This document shows positions 1 to 10,250 of a DNA stretch of 64,000 nt, piece after piece. The stretch lies in the NCBI GenBank assembly GCA_029204225.1, contig CM055103.1, forward strand, positions 22,196,709 to 22,260,708, given 5' to 3'. Every line of letters starts with the position of its first letter. The stretch's first letter is position 1. The position numbers and the translations under genes were made by a program. Source of the stretch: Diphasiastrum complanatum. Lineage: Eukaryota; Streptophyta; Lycopodiopsida; Lycopodiales; Lycopodiaceae. A model generated the notes under the pieces. That model saw only the letters and a list, made by a program, of their open reading frames with translations. It was not told the origin of the DNA and made no database searches.

Positions 1-650
1 AAGAAAGGCGTAGCTCAAGCTATTGAGATGCCAGGTAAAGAAAATCTTAAGTTGGAAATTAATAAGGTTAATTGTGAGTGTGATTGTTCTTTTAGTACTG
101 CTTCATTCTTACCAAATGAATTATTTCGTTTGAAAGGCACTGTTAAAGGACATGAAGTTAGTATTTTAGTGGATAATGGATCTACTCATAGTTTCATTAA
201 CTCTGGTCTTGTGCAGAAACTCGGCCTGGAAACTGAAGCCAGTAACCATAGATATTGAGTATATCTAGCTTCAGGTGCGGAGTTGGAGACGTGGGATGTT
301 AAAGTTCCAAGACTTCCAGTTTGGATCCAAGATTATAGAGAATTAATTGATTTCCATGTTTTAGATTTAGCATGTACGGACATAATTCTAGGATACGAGT
401 GGTTATTTAATAAGCATCTTGAGATAGATTTTGAGAAGCACGTTCTCTCTTTTCAGGAGGGTAATGAAATAGTTACATTGTTTGGCAACAAATATGTACA
501 TCCATCTGGGATGAGTTCATTTGCTAGTGCAATTGTGAATTGTCAAAGATTCTTAACTTAGTAGACATAGATCAGGAGCAAATTGAGAAGAATAAGATAT
601 TGTCTGAATTTAAAGATGTGTTTCTAGAAGAATTACCTCATGGAATACCG
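1..650 (+). pseudogene. Ty3/gypsy protease and start of pol, broken
   Basis: This is a relic of the aspartic-protease part of a gypsy polyprotein. The reading frame from 28 carries the active-site block VDNGSTHSFINSGLVQKL at about 169-228. The usual plant motif is D-S/T/D-G, so the middle residue is atypical. A TGA at 256-258 interrupts the frame, which continues in phase from 283 to 561 with the flap-like segment ending DIILGYEWLF (about 380-411). After a further stop the protease-RT linker motif FKDVF..ELPHGIP is visible at about 607-650. The sequence then changes abruptly at about 650, before the RT palm. Gag lies outside the window. It is non-functional because of the stops and the truncation. 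The family assignment is firm; the exact lineage is not. Confidence 0.85.
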
Positions 651-892
651 CTAAGGCTAGCGATAGACTCAAAACACTAGCTAGAACTAGCTAATTCCTT
701 CTCATCAGCTCCGCCATGTGGAGCTTACTGTTCCCGCACGTGCAAGACACATGAATTAGTCTTCTGAACAATCGTATGGGAGTGGGAGAGAATAGCAAGT
801 TTAAACTATAGATGGACAGTAATAGAGTGTTCATCACTTCATTGCGTGGTTAGTCTCACCTTTGTCCCTTTTGACTATGGGAGTTTATAACA
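650..892 (+). mobile_element. LTR 3' part inserted in gypsy relic
   Basis: The gypsy frame is lost at about 650 and replaced by sequence that ends TATAACA at 892. A primer binding site follows immediately, which is the layout of an LTR 3' end. No matching partner LTR was seen. The left boundary is only where the pol reading stops, so the LTR may be shorter or itself truncated. Confidence 0.45.
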
Positions 893-893
893 T

Positions 894-907
894 TTGATAT
901 CAGAGCC
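894..907 (+). promoter_or_regulatory. tRNA-Met primer binding site
   Basis: TTGATATCAGAGCC lies two bases after the LTR-like end. It differs by one base from the plant initiator tRNA-Met complement TGGTATCAGAGCC, which primes minus-strand synthesis in most plant LTR retrotransposons. Confidence 0.6.
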
Positions 908-1199
908 ACTAATAATCATCTTTAAGGTGCAATCGTTCTAACTCTATTTCGACGATTTATTTTTTCTATATATTATTATATTCTTGATAGCATTTTGATT
1001 TTGTGGCATCAACTTTCGCCTTGTTCATTCTTATACTGAAAGTGCAAGCAATGGCTAGGGGAGAATCACGTTCAAGTCGTTACAAACAATCATTTGAACC
1101 TTGATTTTGCAATTTGTTTATTCCTTTATGTTGCTAAGTTGGGTGTTTTGGACCCATGATTTATTATTGATATTTTCTAGAACATAATAATCTAAGAGC

Positions 1200-1995
1200 T
1201 AATATTGGGCTCCAAAATAGTGAGAGAACGTTAATCATGATAAGGTCAAATCAGGGACCTCAAGATTGTAAATAGGGATGTGAGATACATTCTCAGCCAT
1301 GTTCAAGTTTGATTTTCCATGTCACAACTTCGGAATTCACCCAAGTGCAAACTTTCTAAGGGGTAAGTAGTATATGTCTATCTTATCATGCATAAGAGTC
1401 ATCAATTCCTAGGCTCTTTTTTTCTAGGGATAGCCCATCCCCATTTATGGTGGAGAGGATCCAAAGGATGATCAATCCCTTGGCCCGTCCCCAATTCTTA
1501 TAGACTCCTTTGAGCCTTCATTATAGACTTATGAAAAGGCTTCATTGTAGACTTGAAAAAGCCTTTTATTTTAAAGGTACCATTCATAAGCTTAACAAGC
1601 TTTCAAATTCTTGTTCTTGTTCCTTGGTCACTTCCTCAAGTACCTGCACAAACCCCTAGAGAAAGGTTAATGTTAAATCATACCACTTAGAAATGGTTCA
1701 CCGTAATTCTAAGTTCTTAGATCATCAGATTCTACTTGTAGAACCTGCACATCTTCACCAAACTGTCAGTATGAATTTCAGGTTTTTTACATTTCTTGTC
1801 TTTTGGTGCTAATACCTACACATGCACTCAATTCCTAGAGAGTAATAAACTCATCCAATATTCAAATATAAATAAGATCATATTTAATTCAAGAATATCT
1901 TCCCCATGCTCAGAAAAGAGATTTTATGCAAAATAGAAATGAATGGAAGTGGGGTAGCCTTTATGTCTTGGGCATTTTGCCACTACAATTTATAG
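1200..1995 (-). mobile_element. Gypsy LTR fragment, inverted copy of the LTR at 8879-10650
   Basis: Read on the minus strand, this stretch matches the + strand LTR from 8879 to about 9720. Shared blocks include CCTAGGAATTGATG (about 1398-1411 versus about 9610-9623), GCACTTGGGTGAATTC (about 1333-1348 versus about 9686-9701), and the AAGGCTT/GTCTATAA spacer repeats. Its 5' end (TGTAGTGGCAAA..., near 1990) aligns with TGTAATTTGTAGAGACAAA at 8879. It is diverged and lacks the downstream half. Confidence 0.6.
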
Positions 1996-3100
1996 TGCAG
2001 TTGAATTTTAGAAAAATGATCTGAACTTTAGCTTCTAACCAAGATCAAGGATACCTTTTTAACTGGTGAAGTCTTTGTTATTGTGCTTGTTGCGTTGCAA
2101 CTGATCTCTAGAACTAGAATTTTTGGTATTCTCTAATTCTTTGGCTAACTGCAAAAGCTCGAACCTCCTAAGCTTCTACAACCAATACATTGCTAGACAA
2201 GACCCATCAAATTACCCTTGAAGTGACTTGTTGTACAAGCTTTACCAAATCAGGGACCACCCATACTGCAATGAAATTCAAAGACCAATGAGAATAAGCA
2301 AACCATATTGCCACACAATGTTCTGGAACTATCCTCCAAATTGTGACATCAAATATCCTTCACATTGTATAAGTATGGCAGAATTATTGCCTGGAATGAG
2401 TTTTCAGAAGTAAATCTCGCTTAGAAGAAATCTCGATAATGAACAGGTTAAATACCTAATCCCCCTTCCAGTTCATTTGTGTGGTTTACAGGACACTTGT
2501 ATAGCTGGAAATGTAGATTCACGTTTCTAGATACATAATATGTTTCAACAATAGAAACAGAATTGCTATTTCTGAATCACTTGCAAGAAAGCTTGATAAT
2601 GAACAGCCCAAAAACCAAAGCTCCAGTTTGGTTCATGTACTTAGTGCATGGGAGATGTGTTGTATAGCTGGAATTGTAGATTCATGTTACTAGATACAGA
2701 GTATGTTTCAATCCAGGCTTGATGCTAAAAACATTCCAAGCCAGTGTAATATACAAAAAATCTTTTTGTTGGCCGCTAGAAGCATATTATGTTCAGATCA
2801 TTGTATTTTCCACTGAGCGAGTTTTCTGATTTTGTGGTCGTATGTTGTCGTGGAATGTGCTATATGTTGGTGACCAAAAGAAAAAATAAATCAATTTATC
2901 AATTGCAGATCTTGGCAGGGATGGAGCCAGAAAATACAAATATGTTTCTTCAGGTTGCACTCCAATGGTTTCATGTTTTATATTTTCTTGGAAAGACTTG
3001 TATTTATAGAACTTTCTATTGTAAGAAGCACACTACTATTCAAGTCTTAAAAGTTGCTCTTATCAAGTCTATGCCATTTTGTTTAGCATAATGCCATTAG
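1996..3100. other. No gene recognised; contains a 160 bp tandem duplication
   Basis: There are only short open frames, including one of 100 residues at 2789-3091 with no recognisable motif. The only structure I see is the duplication at 2417-2715, listed separately. Confidence 0.5.
2417..2715. repeat. Tandem duplication, unit about 160 bp
   Basis: GATAATGAACAG at 2435 and 2595, ATAGCTGGAA.TGTAGATTCA at about 2501 and 2664, and ATATGTTTCAA/GTATGTTTCAA further on show two diverged copies about 160 bp apart. Confidence 0.65.
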
Positions 3101-3175
3101 CTTAGTTGGTTAGCTTGGCATCCAAAGTTTCTTTGGTTCGAAGTTCGAGTCTCCCTTGGAAACCAAGAAGCATTA
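3101..3175 (+). repeat. tRNA-related SINE head or tRNA pseudogene
   Basis: TAGCTTAGTTGG fits the RNA polymerase III A box and AGTTCGAGTCT about 45 bases later resembles the B box. The implied cloverleaf is poor: acceptor strands do not pair and the anticodon arm is irregular. A working tRNA gene is therefore unlikely. A tRNA-derived SINE head is the better reading. No clear tail or target duplication was seen. Confidence 0.4.
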
Positions 3176-4199
3176 TTTAATTGTTTCAAAATATAATATA
3201 ATCATTTTATTTACTCAAGGAAGTCTATCATGGAGTTGTATGCCAATGGAAGATTGGTGAAGTGTTAAAAAGGATTTGAAGTTTGAGTCTTTTCCGATCG
3301 TCTTCTCCTAAATGTAAATTACCATCATGTAGATAGAGAATGTAGCATGCTTGGGTGAATTGAGGGAGTGGATTTAAAAAATACGACTAGGAACTATTCT
3401 CTTGCAAGCAACAACTTAAACATTATAGTGTGGTCCTTAACTTGCACATATGCATGAGAAAACCCACTCCCTTGTGCAATCATTTCCTGCAATACTAAGT
3501 GCTAATAAAGGAGATGAATCCACACTGACATTTTGCTATGCCTTGGGGATTATCAGTTGTTATTTGGACCCATCATTTATGTAATTAATGAGAACACCCA
3601 AAATATGCACTTCGTCACTGGGCATGCCCAACTCACAGAAGTACATGGTGGCTTTTAGGGTATTGAAGACCATGTGGAATTGTGGACAACCCTTTGTTAG
3701 GCTCATTGGTTAGTTGATGCTATTGCTTGTTTGCTGCTTTGTGTAACTAGCCTATTGAGCAAAATTTCTTGGTAGGAGGGCCTGCAAGAAATTCATTATG
3801 ATGTGATTTTTGTTCTTTACTAGAGAAACCTCGTTAGCTTGAGAGCTTTTTGTTGTTTGTCATTTTTTTTACGATAGTAACTTGGTATCAAAGCTCTTTG
3901 TGACCCACAATTTTTTTGTGGAAAAGCATTGTTATGTAAGTTTTTATAGGAATCTCATCTACTCTCGTAGGACTGATCCATGTAGTGTCTACTTCAGAGG
4001 CATAAGTTATGGAAGAAGCAATGCACAAGACTTATAATAGAGAGTAGAATGCAGAATGTATTAATACATCACTAGAGATTAGTAGTCATTGGAATAAGAA
4101 TCATATGCTAATAACAAGCTGAATAAACTAGTCTTATTGATGATAAACGTAGGCTAAGTTAATCTAAGCTAAGGATACAATGTATTTGTTGATAATGAT
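3176..4199. other. No gene; LTR-like end with primer site near 3882
   Basis: No coding signal was found. The only landmark is the primer site at 3882-3896; the LTR that should precede it has no clear left boundary. Confidence 0.4.
3882..3896 (+). promoter_or_regulatory. tRNA-Met primer binding site
   Basis: TTGGTATCAAAGCTC matches the initiator tRNA-Met complement with one internal change. It marks the 5' end of a + strand LTR retroelement whose internal part is lost. Confidence 0.55.
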
Positions 4200-4599
4200 G
4201 CTCAAAGGGCTATTGAAGTATGGCCCAAGTGACTCCTAGCTAGGGTTGGAGTTGGAGTAATGACCTTATGAAACAAAAATGACTTCAATAAGTTCCAATC
4301 ATAGAAGCACCGAGTTCCGGAACGGTTTTGGGAGCGTTTCGGATTGGAACATTTTAATGATTTTTGCTTTTTTTTTATATCTGTGTTGGGGTGCGAAAAA
4401 ACAACCTTTAGGAATGTAAATTTTTTTTCCAAACACATTGCAAAGCATAGTACTTACTAATAACTGAATAAAGCATATTACATTGAAGTTCACTCACTAA
4501 TTGAACAAAGCATTTAGGCTTCAGCATGCTGCATACCAAAATTGAAACTTGAAAGCAATCCCTCTGCCTTTGTTGCTGCCTCTAGGTCTACCAAGGCCT

Positions 4600-4790
4600 C
4601 ACCGGGGGCTGCTGCTTGTTAGAGGTCTCAACACCACAATAGGGCAAACACTAACTGATCCACCCAACCTTTCCTACTCCCTGATATGGAGCAAGCCCCT
4701 CCTAGCCCTGTGTGAGGACCGGTAGCATGCATACTGCCAAGTGTCGGCCACGTAACACTGACGTGGCCGACTGCACTCTGAATTGGGGAC
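4600..4790 (-). mobile_element. LTR-like segment joined to gypsy linker
   Basis: On the minus strand the gypsy linker frame stops matching its + strand relative at about 4790. It is replaced by GC-richer sequence with ACGTGGCCGACACTTGGCAGT, which resembles the ACTGCCACGTGGCAAGTGTTG block of the LTR family at 40959. I read it as LTR material brought in by recombination. Limits are uncertain. Confidence 0.35.
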
Positions 4791-5195
4791 ACATACGCTA
4801 TCTCTATAGAGCAAGTACTCATCCTGAATGGAATACTGTTTCCAATTGAATCCTTGAGTCAACTGACCCTCAACCACTGCGGTTTGCTTGGGTAATACAG
4901 GCTCAGAGTCCTCAACGTCATCTGACGTATACTCGGACTCATCATCCTCAACGGAAGCTGCCGTATTCTTGGATGAACTTGCACCAGCCCCGGGAACTGG
5001 TTCTGGAGCCGGTAACTGTTTGCTCTGGACTGGGTTCCAGATAGAAGAGAAGAGTGCATCATGCTGCCACTTCCCTCTCAAAGACTCGAGTAACTCACTA
5101 CGAATATGAGTAAAACTCAGCTCGTTTATCATAGGCATTCTGCTAAGTGCATCTGCTACTGTGTTGAATTTCCCCCGTCTATATCTGATAGACAT
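4674..5195 (-). pseudogene. Ty3/gypsy RNase H end and linker to integrase, broken
   Basis: The minus-strand frame opens with RRGKFNTVADALSR, the conserved end of gypsy RNase H (ADALSR). An acidic, Ser/Pro-rich linker ([16 protein letters not shown]) and the start of the integrase N-terminal region (QDEYLLYRDSVCVPNSE) follow. After about 4790 the frame runs into unrelated LTR-like sequence and stops. The linker is about nine-tenths identical to 8008-8290 on the + strand, so the two belong to one family in opposite orientation. The core of RNase H between this piece and the RT piece at 5211 is deleted. Confidence 0.85.
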
Positions 5196-5210
5196 ATCAT
5201 CAAAGCTCTC

Positions 5211-5450
5211 CTACTGTGCAAACTCCCATATGAACTCCTTTCCCTTCCCCTTAAGAAGATTTGTCATAGGAACTGCTATCTGAGCATATTCTTTGACAAA
5301 TCGTCTGTAATATCCTGTCAAACCTAGAAAGATCTGTAACTCTAAAATATTCTGAGGTCTCAGCCAAATGAGTATGGCATGAACCTTACTTTGCCTGACG
5401 TTTCCTTCAAAAAAAAAAAAAGTCAAAAAGACTAATTTATAGCTGTACAA
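5211..5450 (-). pseudogene. Ty3/gypsy RT thumb / RNase H start, fragment
   Basis: The signature FLGLTGYYRRFVKEYAQIA (about 5275-5331, minus strand) is the conserved block after the RT palm in gypsy elements. LRPQNILELQIF precedes it and MTNLLKGKGKEFIWEFAQ follows. Upstream the sequence ends in a poly(A) run (5407-5421), so the catalytic palm is missing. Downstream the RNase H body is deleted before the ADALSR block at about 5150. Confidence 0.85.
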
Positions 5451-5460
5451 AGAGGGAAAG

Positions 5461-6091
5461 ATGACTTAGCTGTTTCTGAGGACTGTACTTCCAAAGAAAA
5501 TACGAAGAGGAACCCTCTCAACTCTTTTACCCAAATTTTCAGACCTGCTGTCCTGGAAAATCCCAGTTTGAAGCTCCAAAATGGTGTCAAAATTTCCGGT
5601 TCCTTGAGTAGAGTAGCTCGCTGATCTGATTACAGATGTGGGGCCCCAAAAAATGAGGCAAAGGACTCCAAAAAGTGCAAACTTTCCGAGATTGATAGCT
5701 GCCTAACCTCGCTGATCTAACAGCACCTAAGCTGGTTCCCAAAAACCAAATTTGAAGCCCAAAATCACTTGCAAATTCTGGAATTCTTGTGGCACCCTGC
5801 TCGCTAATCTGTAGCAAGAAAGTCTGATGCTCAAACCTCTGAAAAATCTCTGAAAACAAGGGTGAAACTTCACCCTTTCTCTTCTCTGTCCAGCGCTGGC
5901 CCTGCTAGGAATTTTTAGCTTGAAATCCCCTCAGACTTGCTCAGATTTCTCTGAGAAATCAGAAGTAGGTCGCTGATTCCACAGCGATGGATCTGCTCGC
6001 TGATCCCAGCTCTACATCCGCTCTGAAATCTACAAATAGATCTCTGAAATCAGAGATCTATTTGTAGATCTCTGATTTCAGAGAACTGAAG
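5461..6091 (+). mobile_element. Gypsy 5' leader upstream of gag
   Basis: No reading frame is supported. The stretch repeats GCTCGCTGATCTGA-like words (about 5616, 5710, 5810, 5970, 5996), as an untranslated leader might, and ends in a strong hairpin just before the gag start. No 5' LTR or primer site was found; the inverted fragment at 5211-5450 directly abuts it. Confidence 0.4.
6030..6067. repeat. Perfect 18 bp inverted repeat (hairpin) before gag
   Basis: The arm CTACAAATAGATCTCTGA (6030-6047) and its exact complement (6050-6067) are separated by two bases. CTCTGAAAT outside the left arm pairs again with ATTTCAGAG at 6075-6083 across a 7-base bulge. It lies 25 bases before the gag ATG. 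Confidence 0.85.
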
Positions 6092-6830
6092 TTGGCATTA
6101 GCCAATTTCAAGTCTAGTGTAGACGACTCGTTCGCTGAACTCAAAAGTTTAATTCTGAGTTCCGCGAAAGGAAGCCTTCCCTCCACTTCTCAGTTGTCCC
6201 TTTCTCCACTTCCATTAGTTTCGGGTGAGCCTATGCGGTCTCACCCCAGTGTCTTTAAAGACTTAAAGCCTCCTACTTCTATTGGGGAAGAGAAGGATAG
6301 AAATGCAGACATTCTACAAACCTTCCTCAGCAAATGGAAGAACATTCATGCTCTTAAACAGACCTCTGACCATTTGCAAGCTATAGAGGCCAGTCTTTCC
6401 TTAGGGCCCATGGCCTATAAGTGGTGGTTAAATCTCCAAGAGACTGGGCAGACTCCCCGGTCATAGAAGGCCTTTGAAGAAGCCTTCCTAAGAGAATTCC
6501 TACCTGAGAATGAACTTGATAGAGCCTGGGATAAAACGGTAATGGACAAGTCCCTAATCCAATATATCTCGCAGTACTGAGAAGCAATTTTAAAAATAAA
6601 AAATATGGATGAATATCAAAAAATCAGGGGATTTGTCCGTGGCCTCAAAGATGAATATAAAGTAGAGGTCCAGAGAAACTCGCCTACCACCCTTGAGCAA
6701 GCTCTTAGATATGCTCAAATCTATGATGATTCAGTGGGTAGGAAGAGGGCGAGACAGCAGCCCCTTTCTGAGCAGCCTCCTCAAAAAGACTTTCAATTTA
6801 AAAAGAAATTTTAAAAAAGAAAGAAAGAAG
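6092..6830 (+). pseudogene. Ty3/gypsy gag (capsid), interrupted
   Basis: The frame from 6092 has an N-terminal stretch (ANFKSSVDDSFAELKSLI) and a capsid-type core, LKPPTSIGEE...FLSKWKNIHALKQ and YKWWLNLQETG, up to a stop at about 6464. Capsid sequence resumes downstream at 6605-6814 as EYQKIRGFVRGLKDEYKVEV and LEQALRYAQIYDDS. Several stops and at least one frameshift separate the blocks, so a full gag cannot be made from this copy. Gag would form the cytoplasmic virus-like particle. The order gag, zinc knuckle, protease fits the gypsy layout. Confidence 0.8.
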
Positions 6831-6919
6831 ATAAAATTAAAGGTGAAGCTCCTCAGAAATGCCCATCGCTCATACAGTCCTTAAAACCAAAAGATTTTGA
6901 GAAAGCCAAACAAGAACGT

Positions 6920-7342
6920 TTGTGCTTTGTGTGCATGGGCAAGGGACACACAGTCAGACAGTGTCCCAAGGGGCCTTTCACTAAAAAAGATAAGAAAGAT
7001 AAAAAACAAGTTTATCTTGTTCAGACTGTATGTTTCCCCAGTGACTCGGCAGCTTCCGAGATCAAAGTGTATCATGAAGATCATGAACACTGTTGCCAGC
7101 TGACCTCTGCAATGCTAACGAGGCCCTTCAGCTTTGGGCCGCATGACCTAGTACGTATGCATGGGAAAGTTGGTAACCAGTCAGTAAGAGTTATGGTTGA
7201 TGATGGGGCAACCCATAATTTCATCAACTACACCCTGGTTAAAAAGCTTAAACTACCAGAAGTACCTAGTCAACATAGGTACATAGTTTCATTAGCTAAG
7301 GGTGAAGATAAAAAAATATGGGAAATCATGGTAAGTAATTAA
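6920..7342 (+). pseudogene. Gypsy zinc knuckle and aspartic protease
   Basis: The open frame begins with the nucleocapsid knuckle CFVCMGKGHTVRQCP, a complete CX2CX4HX4C. A lysine-rich tract (KKDKKDKKQ) follows, then the protease active-site block VMVDDGATHNFINYTLVKKL near 7190-7250. The D-D-G triad replaces the more usual D-S-G or D-T-G. A stop at 7342 separates it from the next frame. The knuckle binds genomic RNA and the protease cleaves the polyprotein. Confidence 0.85.
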
Positions 7343-7386
7343 AATCTTGGTATCAGGGGTAGCAAGATGAAATAAACTTTCAGATA

Positions 7387-7800
7387 ATGCACCTGGATCG
7401 TACAGACATTGTTCTCGGGAGAGATTGGCTCTACAGTTTAGGACCTTCCCTCCACATAAACTATCAGGAGAACACCCTCAGCTTTCAGCATAAAGGCCGA
7501 GAGATCCAGTTGCATGGGGAGCATGATGTTCCCAACAGTCCTATGGTCTGCAGTTCAGAGCTCTGTCAGCTAATCGGAGACGAAGACCATCAGGTATTCT
7601 TATGTGACTTTCAGTTTATTCCTAAAGTTTCTATTTCCAGTTCTATTCAGCAGAAAATCAGTAAATTAGAAACTTTATTGTCTAAATTTAAAGATGTTTT
7701 TCCTGAAGATTTGCCACATGGTTTACCACCTAGCAGAGAGGTAGATCATGTAATAAACCTAGTACCAGGTACATGGGAAAGGCCAAATTCAAACCAGTAG
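7387..7800 (+). pseudogene. Gypsy protease end and linker to RT
   Basis: DRTDIVLGRDWLYSLG (about 7393-7440) is the conserved C-terminal protease block. The frame continues to [28 protein letters not shown] (about 7684-7770), the standard entry into gypsy RT. It ends at a TAG at 7798. It aligns with the broken pieces at 283-650, confirming related elements. Confidence 0.85.
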
Positions 7801-7825
7801 TTCACCATGGGCCTCACCAGTCCTA

Positions 7826-8007
7826 TTGGTGAAAAAGAAAGAGGGGTCTATGCGTCTTTGCGTAGATTATAGAGCCCTCAATAAAGTCACAATTAAGAAT
7901 AAATACCCTATGCCTCGGGCAGACGAGTTGTTTGACCAACTCGACGGGGCTAAGTTTTTCAGCAAAATAGACCTCAGATCGGGATATCATCAAGTCCGTA
8001 TAAAATC
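7826..8007 (+). pseudogene. Gypsy RT, N-terminal third only
   Basis: [38 protein letters not shown] and [18 protein letters not shown] are RT motifs 1-3, including the first catalytic Asp (KIDL). The sequence breaks right after YHQVRIK at about 8007 and enters the RNase H-integrase linker. The YxDD box, thumb and RNase H are therefore missing. This deletion makes the element non-autonomous. Confidence 0.9.
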
Positions 8008-8184
8008 GATGCATTCTCTACTATCTGGAACTCAGTCCAGAGCAGACAGTTACAGACTCCAAAGCCAGTTCCCGGGGCTGGTGCTAGTTCATCCAAGAAT
8101 ACGGCAACTTCCGTTGAGGATGATGATGAGTCCAAGTATACGTCAGATGACGTTGAGGATTCTGAGCCTGTATTACCCAAGCAA
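8008..8184 (+). pseudogene. Gypsy RNase H-integrase linker, out of frame with RT
   Basis: The DNA matches the minus-strand linker at 4860-5060 almost base for base (blocks GTTCATCCAAGAATACGGCA and GTATACGTCAGATGACGTTG). The RT frame runs through it in the wrong phase. The join at GATGCA is a plausible microhomology deletion point. The coding phase is regained near 8185. Confidence 0.8.
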
Positions 8185-8679
8185 GTGGTTGAGGGTCAGT
8201 TGACTCAAGGATTCAAATGGAAACAATATTCCATTCAAGATGAGTACTTGCTCTATAGAGATAGAGTATGTGTCCCCAATTCAGAGGATTATAGGCAGCA
8301 GGTCCTATATGAATGTCATGACAATCCTAGTGCAGGACACCCAGGCATACAGAAGACCTATGAGCTTCTTCGTACGCAATTTTTCTGGCCCAGTATGAAA
8401 AAGGACGTCCAACAATATGTAACCAATTGCCAGAAATGTCAAGGAAACAAAGCAGAGCGTTTAAAGGCAAGAGGGTTGTTGCAGCCCTTAGATATACCAG
8501 CTGGTAAATGGGAGAGTATCTCCATGGATTTTATAGTAGGCCTGCCTAAAACCCAAAGGGGTAATGACGCTATATGGGTCACAGTTGACCGTCTGACCAA
8601 AATGGCTCATTTTATTCCTACCAAAACAACCGTTAGAGCTCCAGTGTTATCGAGGTTGTTTGTAGACGGGCTATTTTAA
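8185..8679 (+). pseudogene. Ty3/gypsy integrase, N-terminal half
   Basis: The frame shows the HHCC zinc domain HDNPSAGHPGIQKTYELL...NCQKC (about 8314-8440). The first part of the catalytic core follows: SMDFIVGLPKTQ with the first Asp, then WVTVDRLTKMAHFIPTKT. A stop at 8677-8679 is followed by LYGLPSGIVSDRDSK in the same phase to about 8720. There homology ends before the DDE glutamate. Integrase inserts the cDNA into the chromosome; this copy cannot. Confidence 0.9.
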
Positions 8680-8865
8680 TTGTACGGTCTACCTTCCGGC
8701 ATAGTCAGCGACCGGGACAGTAAGTGTAATGGAAATTTTTGGATATAAGATCAAATCTGAAAGAAAGAAATAAACATAAACACAGTTTGGTATCAGAATA
8801 TCTAGAAATTTTTAAAAGATTTAAGACTCTTAGTTGAGAAATTTTTCGTTGAGGACAACGCTTTA

Positions 8866-8878
8866 TGCGTTGGAGGGG
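8866..8878 (+). promoter_or_regulatory. Polypurine tract of + strand gypsy element
   Basis: GCGTTGGAGGGG directly precedes TGTAATTTG, the proposed 3' LTR start. It follows TCGTTGAGGACAACG, a block commonly found near the end of plant gypsy coding regions. This is where plus-strand priming would occur. Confidence 0.6.
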
Positions 8879-9390
8879 TGTAATTTGTAGAGACAAATTG
8901 CCCCAAAGTAATTAAGACTTTTCCAACCTCAAAGCCCAGATAGACTTTGATGATATAAAATTATCATTGATCAATATTCTTTTGGATATTGTATGAATTT
9001 ATTACTTTAATGAATTGAGTAACAGGCATTGATACCTGTAGAACTAAGAATCTTTTTTGAACCATGTTTGAAGTATTATGAACACTAACCTTTCTTTGAA
9101 GGAATGTGCAGGTACACACGAACGTACCTAAAGAATCTGAACAAAAATAAGAAGCCTTCTGGGCTTAAAGACTGATTTCTCTTTGAGGGTATGTGCAAGT
9201 ACTCGAGAAAGTGCCAGAAGAACAAGAATCGAAACAAGAAGCTTTCTAAGCTTAAAGACAGTATTAAGAAGGCTTTTTGTTAAAGTCTATAAAGAAGGCT
9301 CAGTAGAGTCTATAAAGAAGGCTTATTACTAAGTCTATAATGAAGGCTCAGTGGAGTCTATAAAGAACAGGACAAGGCCTAGGGTCTGAT

Positions 9391-9646
9391 CACCCTAGTG
9401 ACTTGTTCCACCATGATTGAGGATGGGCAACCTCTAGAAAATAAATGCCAATGAACATGATTGAGGATGGGCAACCTCTAGAAAAAAGGGCCTAGGAATT
9501 GATGGACATTATGCAAAACACCCTAGTGACTTGTTCCACCACGATTGAGGATGGGCAACCTCTAGAAAATAAATGCCAATGAACATGATTGAGGATGGGC
9601 AACCTCTAGAAAAAAGGGCCTAGGAATTGATGGACATTATGCAAAA
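9391..9646. repeat. 128 bp tandem duplication with internal repeat
   Basis: CACCCTAGTGACTTGTTCCA starts at 9391 and again at 9519, and the two 128 bp units are almost identical. Each unit itself contains GATTGAGGATGGGCAACCTC twice. Confidence 0.9.
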
Positions 9647-10013
9647 CAAGATGGACATATACCATGGCTCTTCCTTAGGAAGATCGCACTTGGGTGAATT
9701 CCCAAGTTGTAACCATGTAATATTATATGTAATTAAAAGTCAAGTTGGAACCTTGTACCACCTACCTCCCACCTACTTTTCCACATGCATTCTAGGCTAT
9801 TTGACACCTAGAATGGGGCGCCCTCCTACACTCTCACTTCATATGCCAAATCATCAAAATAAGTCTCCCAATTTAATACACATCACCCATTCACCCTCTC
9901 TAACTAATACACCTCATCCATGCAGTCCACTTCACCCTAAGTCCAATTGGAGTCTTCCTCACATCTCAGGCACTTGAACTTGAAACCTCACTCACTTTGG
10001 AAGGACTCTCCAC

Positions 10014-10025
10014 TCTCTATATAAG
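10014..10025 (+). promoter_or_regulatory. TATA box of the gypsy LTR
   Basis: CTCTATATAAGT is the best TATA element in the LTR. CT/CA-rich sequence downstream resembles a transcribed leader. Confidence 0.45.
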
Positions 10026-10208
10026 TGGAAATGCGCCCCTCTACCAAGAGGATGAAAGGATGTTGCATCCAAGCTCTGCCATTTTGTTGTTTGTTGTGTA
10101 CAGGTGCTTTGGAGAAGAGGATGGAGGCATTACCTCAAGGAGGCTATGTTATGTTGTGATTGCAGGATTTTTTGGAGCTCAAACCCTCAGATTTCTATCT
10201 CTCTTTCA

Positions 10209-10250
10209 CATCACACACAAACACACACACACACACTCTCTCTCTCTCTC
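10209..10250. repeat. (CA)n(CT)n microsatellite
   Basis: A simple run of CA dinucleotides changes into CT dinucleotides inside the LTR. Confidence 0.9.

Noticed and set aside
3101-3175. Functional tRNA gene
   Set aside because: A- and B-box-like words are present, but the acceptor stem does not pair and the anticodon arm is irregular. Kept only as a SINE or tRNA-pseudogene candidate.
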